Below, piece after piece: positions 36,768 to 46,529 of a stretch of 64,000 bases of DNA (its first letter is position 1; each line of letters begins with the position of its first letter). Made by a program: the position numbers and the translations under genes. The stretch is from Aphelocoma coerulescens (taxonomy: Eukaryota; Chordata; Aves; Passeriformes; Corvidae). Location of the stretch: positions 1,116,001-1,180,000 of the forward strand of contig NW_027184063.1 in NCBI RefSeq assembly GCF_041296385.1. The letters run 5' to 3'. The notes below the pieces were generated by a model. That model was not told the DNA's origin. It saw nothing but the letters and a program-made list of their open reading frames with translations, and did not search any database.

Positions 36768-37829
36768 ATGGAGGCGAAGGCTGTGAGAAAGAGGAAGATG
36801 CCCCGGGACACCCAGGCAGGTGAGGAGGAAGTCCCTGCCCCTTTCCCCCTCTCTCCTGCTCCATCTCCCAGCCCAGCATCACCCCCGGCTGCAGGACAAC
36901 CCCGCTGCCGAGGCCGTCCTGCCGGGGACGGACTGGGGGGATCTCCTTCCCCTTCCCTGTGGCACAGAGGCAAATCCCATCCTCTCCTTGTCCTTCCTCC
37001 CCCAGACAAGGAGCTGAGGATGGAGCCCAGGGAGGACAAATCCCTGCAGCAGAACCTGGTGGAAGAGGCTGTTTTGAGCAGCTCCACAGTGCAGGAAAAG
37101 CCCCAGAGATCCCACAGGAGGAGGGGCTGCAAACGCAGCCCAGGGAGTTATGAGGAGGAAAGACCCACCCTGTGCCAGGAAGGCGGCCAGAGATCCAGCC
37201 AGCGTTCAAATGTGGTGGTCCATGAGCAGCGTCACGCGAGGGAGAAACGCTACAAGTGCTTGGAATGTGCGAAGAGCTTCAGCCAGAGCACTGACCTGAT
37301 CCACCACCAGTTGATCCATACTGGGGAACGGCCCTACGTGTGTGGGGAATGTGGGCAGAGCTTCAGACAGAGCTCCCACCTGATCCAACACCGGTTGATT
37401 CATACTGGGGAACGGCTCTATGTGTGTGGGGAATGTGGGAAGAGCTTCAGACAGAGCTCCAGCCTGATTCGCCACCAGAAGATCCACACTGGCGAGAGGC
37501 CCTACGAGTGTGGCGAATGTGGGAAGAGGTTTCAGACCAGCTCCAGAGTTCTCCTGCACCAGCGGATTCACACAGATGAGAGACCCTTCCGCTGCCCCGA
37601 GTGTGGGGAGTGCTTCAGGTACAGCTGCAGCCTCACCAGGCACAAACGAATCCACACAGATGAGAGGCCCTTCCGCTGCCCTGACTGCGGGGAGTGCTTC
37701 AGGTACAGCTGCAGCCTCACCAGTCACAAACGAATCCACACTGGGGAGAGGCCCTACGAGTGTCCCGAGTGTGGGAAGAGCTTCAGGCAGAGATCTCACT
37801 TGACCGGACACCAACGGTGCCACCAGTAA
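36768..37829 (+). CDS. C2H2 zinc-finger protein, 7 fingers, intact (U3 copy)
   Basis: Coding exons 36,768-36,819 and 37,006-37,829, about 291 residues. The intron happens to be open in frame, so a single uninterrupted ORF also exists, but the GT-AG sites match the other copies. Fingers 1-4 are like U2. Fingers 5 and 6 are near-identical to each other (both CFRYSCSLT), a tandem finger duplication not seen in U2, and a U2-type finger has been lost, so the finger count is unchanged. The last finger is [16 protein letters not shown]. It is probably a nuclear DNA-binding regulator with unknown target. Confidence 0.88.
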   Translation: MEAKAVRKRKMPRDTQAGEEEVPAPFPLSPAPSPSPASPPAAGQPRCRGRPAGDGLGGSPSPSLWHRGKSHPLLVLPPPDKELRMEPREDKSLQQNLVEEAVLSSSTVQEKPQRSHRRRGCKRSPGSYEEERPTLCQEGGQRSSQRSNVVVHEQRHAREKRYKCLECAKSFSQSTDLIHHQLIHTGERPYVCGECGQSFRQSSHLIQHRLIHTGERLYVCGECGKSFRQSSSLIRHQKIHTGERPYECGECGKRFQTSSRVLLHQRIHTDERPFRCPECGECFRYSCSLTRHKRIHTDERPFRCPDCGECFRYSCSLTSHKRIHTGERPYECPECGKSFRQRSHLTGHQRCHQ

Positions 37830-38322
37830 GGGAAGCCCTATGAGTGTCCCGAGTGCAGGAAGAGCTTTGTGCACTGCTCCAACTTCATCTCGCAGCAGAG
37901 GATCCATGTCAGGTGATCCACAGTGATCCCCGTTGGGCAGAGACCTGGTGACCCCTGTTCCAGATGATCCCCATTTCTGGGGGTATGTTTGAGAGATTTA
38001 TTTCCCTTCTCATTCTCGTGTTTTGATTTCATTGCTAAGAAATTCAATCCCTGTCCCCAGACTGGGTCTGGTTTTCCGTGCTGGTGATCGGGGCAGGAGC
38101 TCTCCTGGTCCTTATCTCAGCTCCTGGGCCTTTCCTCAGCCAACCAAAGAAGTCACTAAACAATTTTGAGCCACTCTGAGCTTTTCTCGCTGATGACTGC
38201 TCAGGTGCCAGGCAGGTCTGCCCCACCAAGACCTCCCCACCTGGGCCCCCCTCACCCCCAGTGCCCCCCGAGAGCCAAATTAAGGGAGAGAGGGGAGGTT
38301 TCAGCACCTGCCCAGAGCTGGG

Positions 38323-39092
38323 GTTGGGGCAGCTGGGGCCATACTGGTGGCACTGGTGGTGCTGGGAGCCCCCTGGCCACAGGCATGGAGTTCTCACGTG
38401 AGCCGAGAGCGTGGGAAGAGGAATCCAGGTATGGTGGGAAAGGTGGGGATGGGTGGGAAAATGGGTGTGTGGGACCCATAAAATGAGTTGGAGGGGGAGT
38501 GGGACCCCCTAAAGACAGAACAGGAAGGGGGCTGAGGACTGGGGGATGATGGGAGAGGCATGGGAAAGCTTAGAAATTGGGGAATGGAAGGGTGGGATCC
38601 CAAAAGGAGGGGGCCGGGGATTGGGAGGATTGTGTGAAAAGGTTTGGGAAAGGGTTAAAAGGGGGGACTGGGACCCCCAAACTGATGGGGGCAGGGGCTG
38701 GCAGCTGGGGATTGATGGGAAAGGAGGGGAGAAAACAGAAAAAGGGTGGAAATGAGAGTGGGACTGTGGGAAGGAAGGTCCCATGGCAGCCGTGGAGCAA
38801 GGGGTTGTGGAGTGGGGATCTGGGGTGGGCCCCTGAGCTCTTGACTTGCTGTGGGGTGCTGGGGGCTGCTGGGGGGGCACCCCCTGACCTGTGTCCTGCA
38901 TACACAGAGCTCTTCCAGCACATGGTAAAGTCCAACTGTTGTTTCATTAATGGTACCGACCAGGTGGGGTTTGTGGTGAGGTTCAGCTCCAGCCTGGAGC
39001 AGCTCCTGCACTTGGGCAGCAATGTGGGGCAAATCATGGGGGACACGCTGTATGGGGAGAAACAGGCCCGCTACTGGAACACTGTCCTAGGG
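38323..39092 (+). pseudogene. MHC class II beta fragment, exons 1-2 (U3)
   Basis: Exon 1 (about 38,323-38,397) carries the decayed signal peptide. Its start ATG is TTG and the donor base is changed (CAC|GTGAGC). Exon 2 (38,908-39,092) reads LFQHMVKSNCCFINGTDQVG through to GEKQARYWNT and is then cut by the LTR at 39,093. No beta-2, transmembrane or cytoplasmic exon is present. Confidence 0.8.
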
Positions 39093-39686
39093 TGATGTTA
39101 TGAGGCTGCTTTATTCCTTAACCCTCTGCTCAATGCCCAAGGACGCTGTGTCTTTAGGATGGATCTGGGGGTGGTGCCGGAGCCACGGGACGCGAGTGAG
39201 AGTCGGATCAACGGCTAGAGCCCAACGGCTCAGGGGCTCCGGGGTCTCGACAGGGCCTGGGAGGGAGTGTGCTAGGAGCGCTGTGCGGCTCCTTGGGTTT
39301 TTGGTGTTCTGGCTAGCTGGAAGAAGGTTCTGTTGGGTTTTCTTGTTCTTTTTCCCTTCCTTCCCCCTTGCCTCACTGCCTCCCTCCCCTTCATTCCAGT
39401 CCAGGGAGCCTGTGAGTTGGCCCCGGTGGGCCCGCGGTGTGGCCCCGGCTGGTCCGAGCCCGTGTGTCTGTTCCCTCTCCAGGAATTTGTTGTATTTCGG
39501 GGTTTGTTTCCCCTGTTCTACCCTGCTTTGTTTGGTGTTAATAAACAGTTTTGGTTTTTTCCCACTTTACGTTCTTGTGACCCATTTGTCTTACTGGTGG
39601 AGGAAATGGGGAGGTCCTTTTCCCTTTGGAGGAGACACTCATTCCAGAGTGTTTCCTCCTGAAGTCTTGTCTCCAAAACGAAGACA
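39093..39686 (+). mobile_element. ERV-L-like 5' LTR in MHC exon 2 (U3), with PBS
   Basis: TGATGTTATGAGG at the left end and GAAGACA at the right end. Six bases further on is TGGCGCCCAAC (39,693-39,703), the 5' part of a primer-binding site matching tRNA-Lys. The leader continues to 39,784, where the match to the U4 arm ends, and a gag remnant lies at 42,174, so this looks like the 5' LTR of a provirus. Confidence 0.82.
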
Positions 39687-39839
39687 TAAATTTGGCGCCC
39701 AACTTAAGGGGCACATGGAATTGTGGAGAAAAAATCAAAACCATTTTGGTTTGAATCACTTTTGTATTGAGGTACAGCAGTAAGACCATGCTGTTTGATT
39801 TAATAATTTTTCTGTGGAAGCTAGCCATAAGTACATGTC

Positions 39840-40115
39840 TGTCGGGGTCTCCTCCCCCCGTCATGTAGCCCTGAGGGGAGACACGGGGTTTCCCTGCCCC
39901 TGGTCAGCCTCGTTCCCCATTGGTTGATTTGTGTTTCCTGCGTGGGCAAGGACCCTCGGTTCCTCGTGACTGTAACAGTTCCTGGGCAGAGCCCGGCCAT
40001 GTGGCTGGGGAAATAAACATCTCTGAAACATCTATCAAGAATCCGTCTATATGTATTTCTTTTCCACGGGACTCCTGGTTTGATATAGGCGTGTTACAGT
40101 ATCGCCACTGCAACA
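39840..40115 (+). repeat. 5' LTR of the cold-shock element
   Basis: TGTCGGGGTC...CTGCAACA. It contains AATAAA in GGGGAAATAAACATC near 40,011. Same family as the solo LTR at 16,369-16,661. Confidence 0.9.
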
Positions 40116-40236
40116 AAATGGTGGGGAATTGTGAGCAGAACGATCCCCGATCCCTAAGCGGCCGATTTGTGTGAGTAAACCCTAGAAACTTTGGATTCCT
40201 CTTCTTGGTTTTGTTTTGCTATTCCATATCTAAACT

Positions 40237-40623
40237 ATGGAGGAACCGTGGGAAGACTCTTGGCTTTCAGAGCCGCATATGGACATTTATCTTAAACTTA
40301 AAATGATTCTTGAACAACGATTTGTAAATTTTAGCTTGATTCAAGCTCAAAAAGAACTGAAATACTTCCTGGCATGGTTGTTTAAGAACTTTTTCTATGT
40401 TTCTTGGGATTTAATTCTTACCAAGGGCTTTTGGAAGACCGTTTGGACACAGTTAATATTTGAGTCAAAATATATGCCGGTGGAAGAATATTTTCGTGAC
40501 TATTATTTAATTACCAAGACTGTTGAGCAATGTCAGCTGTGTCCTGGTGAAGGGAAGCCTGGCTCAGGGACCGTGCGACCCAGGCCACGTGCACCGAGCG
40601 CTCTGCGAGCAGCAGCGAGGTAG
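40237..40623 (+). CDS. gag: Gag matrix-like ORF (truncated betaretrovirus-like)
   Basis: 129 residues from an ATG at 40,237. Residues 1-102 resemble the N-terminal matrix region of betaretrovirus-like Gag: a helical stretch (MDIYLKLKMILEQRF) followed by the conserved pattern LKYFLAWLFKNFFYVSWD and a KYMPVEEYFRDYYL segment. From about residue 103 the frame runs into CpG-rich sequence with no viral similarity and stops at 40,621-40,623. Matrix domains direct Gag to membranes and assembly. The retained fragment may keep packaging or translation signals rather than make a working protein. There is no Met-Gly myristoylation start (MEEP instead). Confidence 0.65.
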   Translation: MEEPWEDSWLSEPHMDIYLKLKMILEQRFVNFSLIQAQKELKYFLAWLFKNFFYVSWDLILTKGFWKTVWTQLIFESKYMPVEEYFRDYYLITKTVEQCQLCPGEGKPGSGTVRPRPRAPSALRAAAR

Positions 40624-41005
40624 CTCCCACTGCGGGCGAGCCGCAGTGTCTGTGGCGGAGCGGGGAGCGGCGGGAGCGGCGCAGCCCAGCGGTGCCCGCA
40701 TGGCCCCGCGCAGCGCGTGGTGGAGCGAGCCCAGTGAACGCCCGAACGAGAGGGGTGGCGCGCGGGCGGCGGCTGGTGGCAGAGCGGAGCTGCGCCCAGC
40801 CGAAACGCGCGCTGGAGCAGGGCACGGGGGGGGCATCGCTTGGGGGCGCAGAGACGTGGGTGCAGCCCCAGGCAGCGGCAGCAAAGCTGCGACCAGAGGA
40901 GGCGATGCACGGCAAACAGAGCGGCGCGGCCCGGCCTGGCCCGCGCAGCCCCGAATGTGACCCCGGGAAAAGCGCGCAGGAACCAGCAGCGCAGACAATT
41001 CCAAC
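40560..41005 (+). other. CpG-rich leader between gag fragment and cold-shock ORF
   Basis: About 450 bases, very rich in CG dinucleotides and unlike the AT-rich retroviral sequence on both sides. Open frames exist in all three phases but none continues into the cold-shock ORF (the same-phase frame stops at 40,958-40,960). It looks like the 5' untranslated or CpG-island part of a captured host transcript (inference). Confidence 0.5.
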
Positions 41006-41563
41006 ATGGGAGCGACCGAAAGAGAGAGCAAAGACACAGCGAGACAGAAAACAGCAGCCACTCGGAAAAAGGAAAAGACCATAGTTGCTAAGAACTTAGG
41101 GATAGGGAAATGGTATAATGTTAAACAAAATTATGGTTTTATAACAAGATGTGATAGCCAGCAAGACATATTGGTGCATAGAACTGCTATTAAAAAGAAT
41201 AACCCAGAAAAATGCATCCCAAGCTTGGGAGATGGAGAGGTGGTGGAATTCAAAATCATACAAGGTAGAAAAGGGTTACAAGCATCGCAGGTCACTGGGC
41301 CTGATGGTGTTCCTGTGAAAGGCAGTATATATGCTAAAAATCGTAGTCATGTTAGACAATATCTCCTTGGTAGGCCCCCCTACAGTCTCCCTTTCCTAAT
41401 CCCACCTTTCCCTTTTACCCTATGTCCTATTACCCCCAGTGTATTCCCAATCCGTTTTTCCATCCATGGTTTCCCTCACAAAACCATACCTTTGCCAATT
41501 GTTTCCCCAAAAATCCCTTTCCAATGCCGAGTGGGAGATGAAAAGGGGGAGGGAAGAAATTAA
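41006..41563 (+). CDS. Y-box-type cold-shock domain protein in an LTR element
   Basis: 185 residues, uninterrupted. A basic N-terminus (residues 1-30) precedes a cold-shock domain at about residues 31-110: GKWYNVKQNYGFI (the RNP1-like strand, with the usual NGYGF altered to QNYGF), DILVHRTAIKKNNP (RNP2-like), GDGEVVEF and VTGPDGVPVKGS. The KKNNP and TGPxGVPVxGS patterns mark the vertebrate Y-box (YBX) family, nuclear and cytoplasmic proteins that bind single-stranded RNA or DNA. The C-terminus is proline- and hydrophobic-rich, lacking the basic/acidic islands of Y-box proteins. The ORF has no intron, as expected for a reverse-transcribed capture. It differs at many positions from host Y-box proteins, so capture was old or evolution fast. 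Confidence 0.82.
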   Translation: MGATERESKDTARQKTAATRKKEKTIVAKNLGIGKWYNVKQNYGFITRCDSQQDILVHRTAIKKNNPEKCIPSLGDGEVVEFKIIQGRKGLQASQVTGPDGVPVKGSIYAKNRSHVRQYLLGRPPYSLPFLIPPFPFTLCPITPSVFPIRFSIHGFPHKTIPLPIVSPKIPFQCRVGDEKGEGRN

Positions 41564-41745
41564 ACCCTCTCCTGCCTCAGTTTCCCTACAAAGCATGCTC
41601 AGAGAGTTCTGTCTCCCTTCTGTCAGCCCTAAGATGTTCCACAGAATCTGTTTGGACATTTAAAGACTCAGGAGGGTGGCTTGTTTTGTTTTGAAACTGT
41701 TCTTGTTATGTTTATCCAGTTGTCTCCATTCTCCTTTTATTAAAA

Positions 41746-41759
41746 TAAAACGGGGGAAA
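41746..41759 (+). other. Polypurine tract
   Basis: A-rich then G-rich purines ending GGGGGAAA directly against the 3' LTR: the expected plus-strand priming site. Confidence 0.8.
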
Positions 41760-42052
41760 TGTCGGGGTCTCCTCCCCCTGCCATGTAGCCCTGGGAGAGG
41801 GGCCCTGAGGGCACAGAAACACGGGGTTTCCCTGCCCCGGTCAGCCTCATTCCCCATGGGTTGGTTTGTGTTTCCTGCGCGGGCAAGGACCCTCGGTTCC
41901 CCGTGACTGTAACAGTTCCTCAGCAGAGCCCGGCCATGCGGCTGGGGAAATAAACATCTCTGAAATATCTATCAAGAATCCGTCTATATATATTTCTTTT
42001 CCACGGGACTCCTGGTTTGATATAGGCGTGTTACAGTATCCCCACTGCAACA
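41760..42052 (+). repeat. 3' LTR of the cold-shock element
   Basis: TGTCGGGGTC...CTGCAACA, 293 bp. It has about 17 bases near its start that are missing from the 5' LTR. Confidence 0.9.
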
Positions 42053-42173
42053 CATGTCCACAGCTATGGGCAGTCGGGTCCCTGGCTTACACTTTTAGAA
42101 GTCAGGAATAAGAATCAGCACTGCCATTTTTATATGCCTGGTGGCAGTGATTCATCGAAGTTTGGCTGAAGTA

Positions 42174-43134
42174 ATGGAAGCCATGGAGAAGGCGTTTGTC
42201 ATGTTGTTTTCCCATTCTGGCCTTGGTAGCTTCCTTTTGGAATGTATTAGCAATTACACCCAGTTTGTTAGGGGAAAAGCAGGGGATGATAATTCCCAGC
42301 CCTTCATCTCCTTCTTCCCCTTCAGATCTGGCACGTCACATTTTGAAAGTGTCCCGTTTCCTCTGGATGTCAAAGATGCCACCTTCTTGTTATGTTATCT
42401 AGCAGGGTTTCTCTATGTGGTCTCCAGCTTGTCTAAAATAAGGGCTGAGATTTCCAGAGGGGTTGCCCAGACACCTGCCCCAGTTGCAGAAAATCCTAAG
42501 TGCTGTGGGGTATGGGAGGACATAGGCCTGACCCTGAAGCACTTTTCTGACCCAGGAGCCTGGAACCTCCCCCCTGAACAATTTCAGAATCCAGCTGATG
42601 TGGGGAAGTATCTGAAGGAAAACTGCAATAACAACACTGATGAAAAGGAAAAGCTCATTGCCATGTGCTGGGTCCTGGCTAATGCTAACCGCACGCTGCT
42701 GGATTCTGTAGGGCAGAAGATACAGCCAGAGGGGCAGGAGAATAAGGCAGCAGACACCCCAATCACTCCAGCTGCAGCTAAAGCAGATGGGGAGCCTAAA
42801 CCAACAACAATTGCCCCTGTTCAGAGAAAGAAACACAAAGCCAAATCCATTTGCCCGCTGGATGGTGATGGGCAGCCAGGACCTTCACAGCCAGCAGAGC
42901 AAGTGGAACCTGAAATCATTACCGAGTCCCTGTCCATAGAGAGCCTTCGTACCCTGAGGAAGGATTGCACCCAACGGCCTGATGAAACTATATTAAGATG
43001 GATGGTCCGAATCTGGGACACTGCAAGCGATGGTATATTCTGGATGGCACTGAAGAGAGGCATTTGGGGTCCCTGTCACGTGATCTAAGTATCGACCAAG
43101 GGATGACAAGGGGCCCTGAAGCTCTCAGTCTCTG
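42174..43134 (+). pseudogene. gag: ERV-L-like gag remnant
   Basis: From the ATG at 42,174 an open frame of about 305 codons runs to 43,088. It is Gag-like by position (downstream of the LTR and primer site at 39,093-39,703), by its alanine- and charge-rich linker, and by a C-terminal capsid-like segment (SLSIESLRTLRKDCTQRPDE, then WMVRIWDTASDG). A frame break near 43,030 shifts the continuation (DGTEERHLGSLSRD), and the sequence ends at the U4 arm boundary. The structural protein would have formed particles; this copy is broken. Confidence 0.65.
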
Positions 43135-43235
43135 GAAAGTCTTACTGCTGTACCTCAATACAAAAGTGATCCAAACCAAAATGGTTTTGATTTTTTTTCA
43201 CTTCCATGTTCCCCTTAAGTCGGGCACCAAATTTA

Positions 43236-43830
43236 TGTCTCGGTTATGGAGACAAGAATTCAGGAGGAAACACTCTGGAATGAGTGTCTCCTCCAAAGGG
43301 AAAAGGACCTCTCCTTTTCCTCTACCAGTAAGACAAGTGGGTCACAAGAACGTAAAGTGGGAAAAAACCCAAACTGTTTATTAACACCAAACAAAGCAGG
43401 GTAGAACAGGGGAAACAAACCCCGAAATACAACAAATTCCTGGAGAGGTAACAGACACATGGGCTCGGACCAGCCGGGGCCACACCGCGGGCCCACCGGG
43501 GCCAACTCACAGGCTCCCTGGACTGGAGGGAAGGGATGGGATAGGAGCGAGGCAAAGGGGAGGGAAGGGAAAAAGAGCAAGAAAACCCAACAGAACCTTC
43601 TTCCAGCTAGCCAGAACACCAAAAACCCAAGGAGCTGCACAACGCTCCCAGTGCACTCCCTCCAAGGCCCTGCCGAGACCCCGGAGCCCCTGAGCCGTTG
43701 GGCTCTAGCCGTTGAACTGACCCTCACTCGCGTCCCGTGGCTCTGGCCCCACCCCCAGGTCCATCCTAAAGACACAGCGCCCTTGGGCATTGAGCGGAGG
43801 GTTAAGGAATAAAGCAGCCTCATAACATCA
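43236..43830 (-). mobile_element. ERV-L-like LTR in MHC exon 2 (U4)
   Basis: Inverse of 39,093-39,686, with a related primer-site-like sequence beside it (GGCACCAAATTTA at 43,222-43,235 on the plus strand). It cuts the MHC exon at the same codon. Confidence 0.85.
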
Positions 43831-44607
43831 CCCCAGGACAGTGTTCCAGTAGCGGGCCTGTTTCTCCCCATACAGCGTGTCCCCCACGCAGTGCCCCACA
43901 TTGCTGTCCAAGTGCAGGAGCTGCTCCAGGCTGGAGCTGAACCTCACCACAAACCCCACCTGGTCAGTACCATTAATGAAACAACAGTTGGACTTTACCA
44001 TGTCCTGGAAGACCCCTGTCTATGCAGGACACAGGTCAGGGGGTGCCCCCCCAGCAGCCCCCAGCACCCCACAGAAAGCCAAGAGCTCAGGGGGCCACCC
44101 CAGATCCCCACTCCACAACCCCTTGCTCCACGGCCGCCATGGGACCTTCCTTCCTGCAGTCCCACTCTCATTTGCACCCTTTTTCTCTTTTCTCCCTTCC
44201 TTTCCCATCAATCCCCAGCTGCCAGCCCCTGCCCCCATTTGTTTGGGGGTCCCAGTCCCCCCTTTTGCCCCTTTGCCAACCCTTTTCACACAATCCTCCC
44301 AATCCCCACCCCCCTCCTGCCCAGTTTTGAGATCCCACCCTTCCATTCCCCAATTTCTAAGCCTTCCCATGCCTCTCCCATCATCCCCCAGTCCTCAGCC
44401 CCCTTTCCATTCTGTCTTTAGGAGGTCCCACTCCCCCTCCAACTCATTTTATGGGTCCCACACACCCATTTTCCCTCCTCTCCCCACCTTTCCCACCATA
44501 CCTGGACTCCTCTTCCCACCCCCGTCGGCTCACCTGAGAGCTTCATGCCTTTGGCCAGGGGGCTCCCAGCACTACCAGTGCCACCAGTATGGCCCCAGCT
44601 GCCCCAT
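43831..44607 (-). pseudogene. MHC class II beta fragment, exons 1-2 (U4)
   Basis: Exon 1 44,607-44,534 and exon 2 44,015-43,831, inverse of the U3 copy. Exon 1 again has its ATG out of phase with the signal-peptide frame. Exon 2 contains the INGTDQVGFVVRF segment and is truncated by the LTR. Confidence 0.8.
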
Positions 44608-45117
44608 CCCCAGCTCTGGGCAGGTGCTGAAACCTCCCCTCTCTCCCTTAATCTTGCTCCCGGTGGGCACTGGAGGTGAGGGGGCCCAGGTGGGGAGGTC
44701 TGGGTGCGGCAGATCTGCCTGGCACCTGGGCAGTCATCAGTGAGAAAAGCTCAGAGTGGCTAAAAATTGTTTAGTGACTTCTTTGGTTGGCTGAGGAAAG
44801 GCCCAGGAGCTGAGATAAGGACCAGGAGAGCTCCTGCCCCGAGCACCAGCACGGAAAACCAGACCCAGTCTGGGGACAGGGATTGAATTTCTTAGCAATG
44901 AAATCAGAGCACGAGAATGAGAAGGGAAATAAATCTCTCAAACATCCTCCCCCCACAATGGGGATCATCTGGAACAGGGGTCACCAGGTCTCTGCCCAAC
45001 GGGGGTCATTGTGGATCACCCGACATGGATCCTCTGCTGCGAGATGAAGTTGGAGCAGTGCACAAAGCTCTTCCTGCACTCGGGACACCCGCAGGGCTTC
45101 CCTTACTGGTGGCACTG

Positions 45118-46087
45118 TTAGTGTCTGGTCAAGTGAGAGCTCCTGGAGAAGCTCTTCCCACACTCAGGACACTCGTAGGGCCTCTCCCCGGTGTGGCTCT
45201 TCTGGTGGCGGATAAAGTTGCAGCTGGAAATGAAGCTCTTCCCAAACTTGGGACACTCGTAGGGCCTCTCCCCAGTGTGGATTCGTTTGTGCCTGGTGAG
45301 GTTGGAGTTGGTACCTGAAGCCCTTCCCACAGTCAGGGCAGCGGAAGGGCCTCTAATCTTTGTGAATCTGCTGGTGCAGGAGGAGACTTGAGCTGGTCTG
45401 AAACCTCTTCCCACATTCGCCACACTTGAAGGGCCTTTTCCTAGTGTGGATCATCTGGTGGCGAATCAGGTAGGAGCTTGTGCTGAAGCTTTTCCCACAT
45501 TCCCCACACACATAGGGCCTTTCTGCGATGTGGATCATCTGGCGGTGGATCAGGTTGGTGCTCCGGCTGAAGCTCTTCACACATTCCAAGCACTTGTAGC
45601 GTTTCTCCCTAGCGTGACACTGCCCATGGACGACCAGGTTTGAGCTCTGACTGGATCTCTGGCCGCCTTCCTGGCACAGGGTGGGTCTTTCCGCCTCAGA
45701 GCTCCCTGGGCTGCCCCTCCTCCTGTGGGATCTCTGGGGCTTTTCCTCCCCGTTGGATTCCGGCGCTGTGGAGCTGCTCAAAATGGCCTCTTCCACCAGG
45801 TTCTGCCACGGGGATTTGTCCTCCCTGGGCTCCATCCTCAGCTCCTCATCTGGGGGAGGAAGGACAAGGAGATGATGGGATTTGCCTCTGTGCCACAGGG
45901 AAGGGGAAGGAGATCCCCCCAGTCCGTCCCCGGCAGGACGGCCTCGGCAGCGGGGTTGTCCTGCAGCTGGGGGTGATGCTGGGCTGGGAGATGGAGCAGG
46001 AGAGAGGGGGAAAGGGGCAGGGACTTCCTCCTCACCTGCCTGGGTGTCCCGGGGCATCTTCCTCTTTCTCACAGCCTCCGCCTCCAT
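45118..46087 (-). pseudogene. C2H2 zinc-finger pseudogene (U4 copy)
   Basis: Same two-exon plan (46,087-46,036; second exon from 45,849). The frame opens with the family N-terminus and about four fingers, then hits an in-frame TAG at 45,355-45,353 where other copies read HTDERPF (here HKD, stop). A one-base shift near 45,310 displaces the next fingers, one zinc-binding cysteine is lost (CPKFGKSF) and a TAA ends the last finger early. At least three independent lesions, so loss of function is certain for the full array. A product with the first fingers could still be made. Confidence 0.85.
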
Positions 46088-46529
46088 CTGGCCAAGGTTT
46101 GGGAGTGGGAAATCCTGGTTTGGAGGGAAAAACAAGGCGTGAGTGTGTTGGCTTAGGGGTCGCTCCTGCCCAAGTCCTTCTCTAGAAGTCACCGGGCATA
46201 TCATGACTGTAAAATCCTCTCAAACACCGTGCTGGTTTTAACTGGCATGAGAAATGAACCCCACTGATCTGCCCCAAGAGAGATGAAGGTGGGAGTTACA
46301 ATTCACCAAAGAGATGACAAGAAATACCATGATACAGCTGTAACCCACAAAGGCTGAGTATAACCAGGCACCCTGGGACAAGAGCAGAACGGTGGTGGTT
46401 AGTTCCTGTGCTGAGCACCACCTGGTCCCGCTGCATGCAAAGCAAAAGGAAAGAAAACAAAACCTGTTGGTCACAGTGGTAGACACACTGTCCTGTCCAA
46501 GTGATGGGTGCAGTCTTGTCGACAGCAGT

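Larger units (their letters stand above)
33333..39784. repeat. Inverted arm U3 shared by two palindromes
   Basis: This is the inverse of U2 (20,891-27,258) on its left side and of U4 (43,135-58,735 without the 9.2-kb provirus) on its right side, with matching genes, promoters, MHC exons and LTR. The outer edge at 33,333 and the inner edge at 39,784 are sharp by eye. Confidence 0.82.
39840..42052 (+). mobile_element. 2.2-kb LTR element carrying a cold-shock domain gene
   Basis: A complete element: 5' LTR 39,840-40,115 (276 bp), 3' LTR 41,760-42,052 (293 bp) and a 6-bp target duplication CATGTC at 39,834-39,839 and 42,053-42,058. A purine tract (AAAACGGGGGAAA) abuts the 3' LTR. A TGG-starting sequence begins at 40,119, but I cannot assign a tRNA. 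Inside are a matrix-like ORF, a CpG-rich stretch and a cold-shock ORF; capsid, protease, RT, integrase and env are absent. The LTRs differ at about 14 positions plus a roughly 17-base indel, so the insertion is not recent. It must have been mobilised in trans by a related virus. It sits in the leader of the ERV-L-like provirus. Confidence 0.9.

Noticed and set aside
36636..37829. Single-exon zinc-finger ORF of 397 codons starting at 36,636
   Set aside because: It reads through an intron that is open by chance; the other copies have the same GT-AG sites and the 52-nt first coding exon.
38040..38200. X/Y box promoter of the MHC class II beta fragment
   Set aside because: A CCAAC-like and a CACCAGCACGG-like stretch are present upstream, but neither matches X or Y boxes well enough to call.
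39093..43830. The two LTRs at 39,093 and 43,236 as the ends of a single provirus
   Set aside because: They are in opposite orientation and each is flanked by the same MHC exon, so they are the two arms of an inverted duplication.
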